Assembly (NCBI GenBank): GCA_945988865.1
Contig: CAMFTQ010000031.1
Location: 1-7,328 of the forward strand
From: an uncultured Anaeromassilibacillus sp.
GTDB taxonomy: Bacteria > Bacillota > Clostridia > Oscillospirales > Acutalibacteraceae
Length of the DNA stretch: 7,328 nucleotides
Direction: 5' to 3'
Below the pieces are notes generated by a model, which worked only from the letters and a program-made list of their open reading frames with translations, searched no databases and was not told the DNA's origin. The position numbers were made by a program, and so were the translations under genes. Positions 6,989-7,328 of the stretch are shown piece after piece; positions within the stretch are counted from its first letter, which is position 1; each line of letters begins with the position of its first letter.

Positions 6989-7049
6989 GATTATCGGAAA
7001 AAAGTTTTCAACATAATATTTGTTAAAAAATATTTTTGTTGTTTAATAA

Positions 7050-7124
7050 CAGTTTTCTACTATATAAACACTGATTATAGGTGTATTATACCACAAAAAA
7101 TAATCAAATTACATCAGTTTTCTA
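7050..7124. repeat. Direct repeat CAGTTTTCTA, two copies flanking the phoH promoter
   Basis: Identical 10-base copies lie at 7050-7059 and 7115-7124, 65 bases apart. Relative to a predicted start near 7078 they fall at roughly +20 to +29 and -37 to -46. In such AT-rich DNA the match could be chance. Confidence 0.35.
7085..7093 (-). promoter_or_regulatory. Probable promoter (extended -10) for the phoH cluster
   Basis: On the minus strand TGGTATAAT is a perfect -10 box with the TGn extension. The hexamer 17 bases upstream (TGTAAT) is a poor -35, which extended -10 promoters tolerate. Transcription would start near 7078 and give a leader of about 130 bases before the phoH ATG. A second TATAAT (7079-7074) nearby lacks a -35 match. 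Confidence 0.55.
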
Positions 7125-7190
7125 AAAAAAATACAGACATTTTAAATTTTTGTAAAATACTACAATAGAGCAGTGTTTTTTAAAATTATC

Positions 7191-7208
7191 ATAGGTATTT
7201 TTACCTAT
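7191..7208. repeat. Perfect inverted repeat ATAGGTA-N4-TACCTAT
   Basis: A 7-bp perfect inverted repeat with a TTTT centre lies between the two divergent promoters, 64 bases before the rightward -35 box. No U-tract of note follows on either strand, so an operator is more likely than a terminator. The binding protein is unknown. Confidence 0.5.
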
Positions 7209-7271
7209 ATTTTACCAATTACAAGCAGTTTTTGGGCGTTTTTTGAGTTGATTTTTATACTGAAAAAGCAC

Positions 7272-7300
7272 TTGACATATCAGTAAAATAATAGTATAAT
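7272..7300 (+). promoter_or_regulatory. Consensus sigma-A/sigma-70 promoter facing right
   Basis: TTGACA (7272-7277) and TATAAT (7295-7300) are both perfect and separated by exactly 17 bases. The start of transcription should fall near 7306-7308. The transcribed gene lies beyond the window. Such a perfect promoter suggests either a highly expressed gene or RNA, or tight control by a repressor. Confidence 0.9.
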
Positions 7301-7305
7301 CTCAT

Positions 7306-7328
7306 CTGTAAAGTAAAATGCTTTACAG
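7306..7328 (+). promoter_or_regulatory. Inverted repeat at the transcription start (operator or 5' hairpin)
   Basis: CTGTAAAG (7306-7313) and CTTTACAG (7321-7328) form a perfect 8-bp inverted repeat with a 7-base centre, ending at the window edge. It begins at the predicted +1 of the consensus promoter, a usual place for a repressor site. As RNA it would be a hairpin at the very 5' end of the transcript. I cannot assign it to a known regulator. Confidence 0.6.

Larger units (their letters stand above)
6949..7271. other. AT-rich intergenic region between divergent transcription units
   Basis: No credible gene is present. The one open stretch (6956-7168, plus strand, 70 codons) has no ribosome binding site and a low-complexity translation rich in Ile, Lys, Phe and Cys. 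The region holds the minus-strand phoH promoter and leader, the palindromes at 6987-6997 and 7191-7208, a weak TTGTA-N6-TACAA (7150-7165) and a repeated CAGTTTTCTA (7050-7059, 7115-7124). Confidence 0.7.

Noticed and set aside
6991..7014. Seven-codon leader peptide (MLKTFFR) before phoH
   Set aside because: It has no ribosome binding site and no run of a regulatory amino acid, so nothing supports its translation.
6956..7168. Plus-strand 70-codon frame in the intergenic region
   Set aside because: It has no ribosome binding site and an AT-driven amino-acid composition, and it overlaps the likely phoH promoter and leader.
1..7328. CRISPR array, transposon, phage genes, tRNA or rRNA
   Set aside because: No spaced direct repeats, transposase or integrase motifs, or RNA-gene signatures were seen on either strand.

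Overview
This window looks like a chromosomal core region of a low-to-moderate GC Gram-positive anaerobe, most likely a clostridial lineage such as the Ruminococcus/Oscillospiraceae group. The evidence is the gene order phoH-ybeY-dgkA-era-yqzL-recO, the presence of mutS2, AGGAGG-type ribosome binding sites, AT-rich intergenic DNA, and the style of the protein sequences. The exact taxon cannot be fixed from the sequence.

Layout: eight genes lie on the minus strand and are transcribed from right to left. In transcription order they are phoH (6948-6019), ybeY (6022-5516), dgkA (5519-5034), era (4966-4055), a small yqzL-like gene (3903-3733), recO (3782-3030), mutS2 (3004-647) and a membrane-anchored protein that runs off the left edge (631-1). 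phoH/ybeY and ybeY/dgkA overlap by 4 bases (ATGA). yqzL overlaps recO by 50 bases. mutS2 follows recO by 25 bases, and the last gene follows mutS2 by 15. Only two internal gaps are notable. The 67-base dgkA-era gap carries a hairpin. The 151-base era-yqzL gap carries an apparently folded leader that can cover the yqzL ribosome binding site.

The right-hand 380 bases (6949-7328) are non-coding and AT-rich. They hold a probable extended -10 promoter for the minus-strand cluster, several inverted and direct repeats, and a perfect-consensus sigma-A-type promoter facing right. That promoter has an 8-bp inverted repeat at its predicted start of transcription, and its gene lies beyond the window.

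Functionally, phoH, ybeY and era belong to the RNA and 30S ribosome maturation group. DgkA handles the lipid carrier or diacylglycerol in the membrane. RecO and MutS2 act on recombination intermediates, and MutS2 also on collided ribosomes. Most of the window is conserved housekeeping DNA. I see no CRISPR array, insertion sequence, phage gene, tRNA or rRNA. The less ordinary items are the yqzL leader structure, the start of phoH, the unusual DgkA, and the divergent promoter region.
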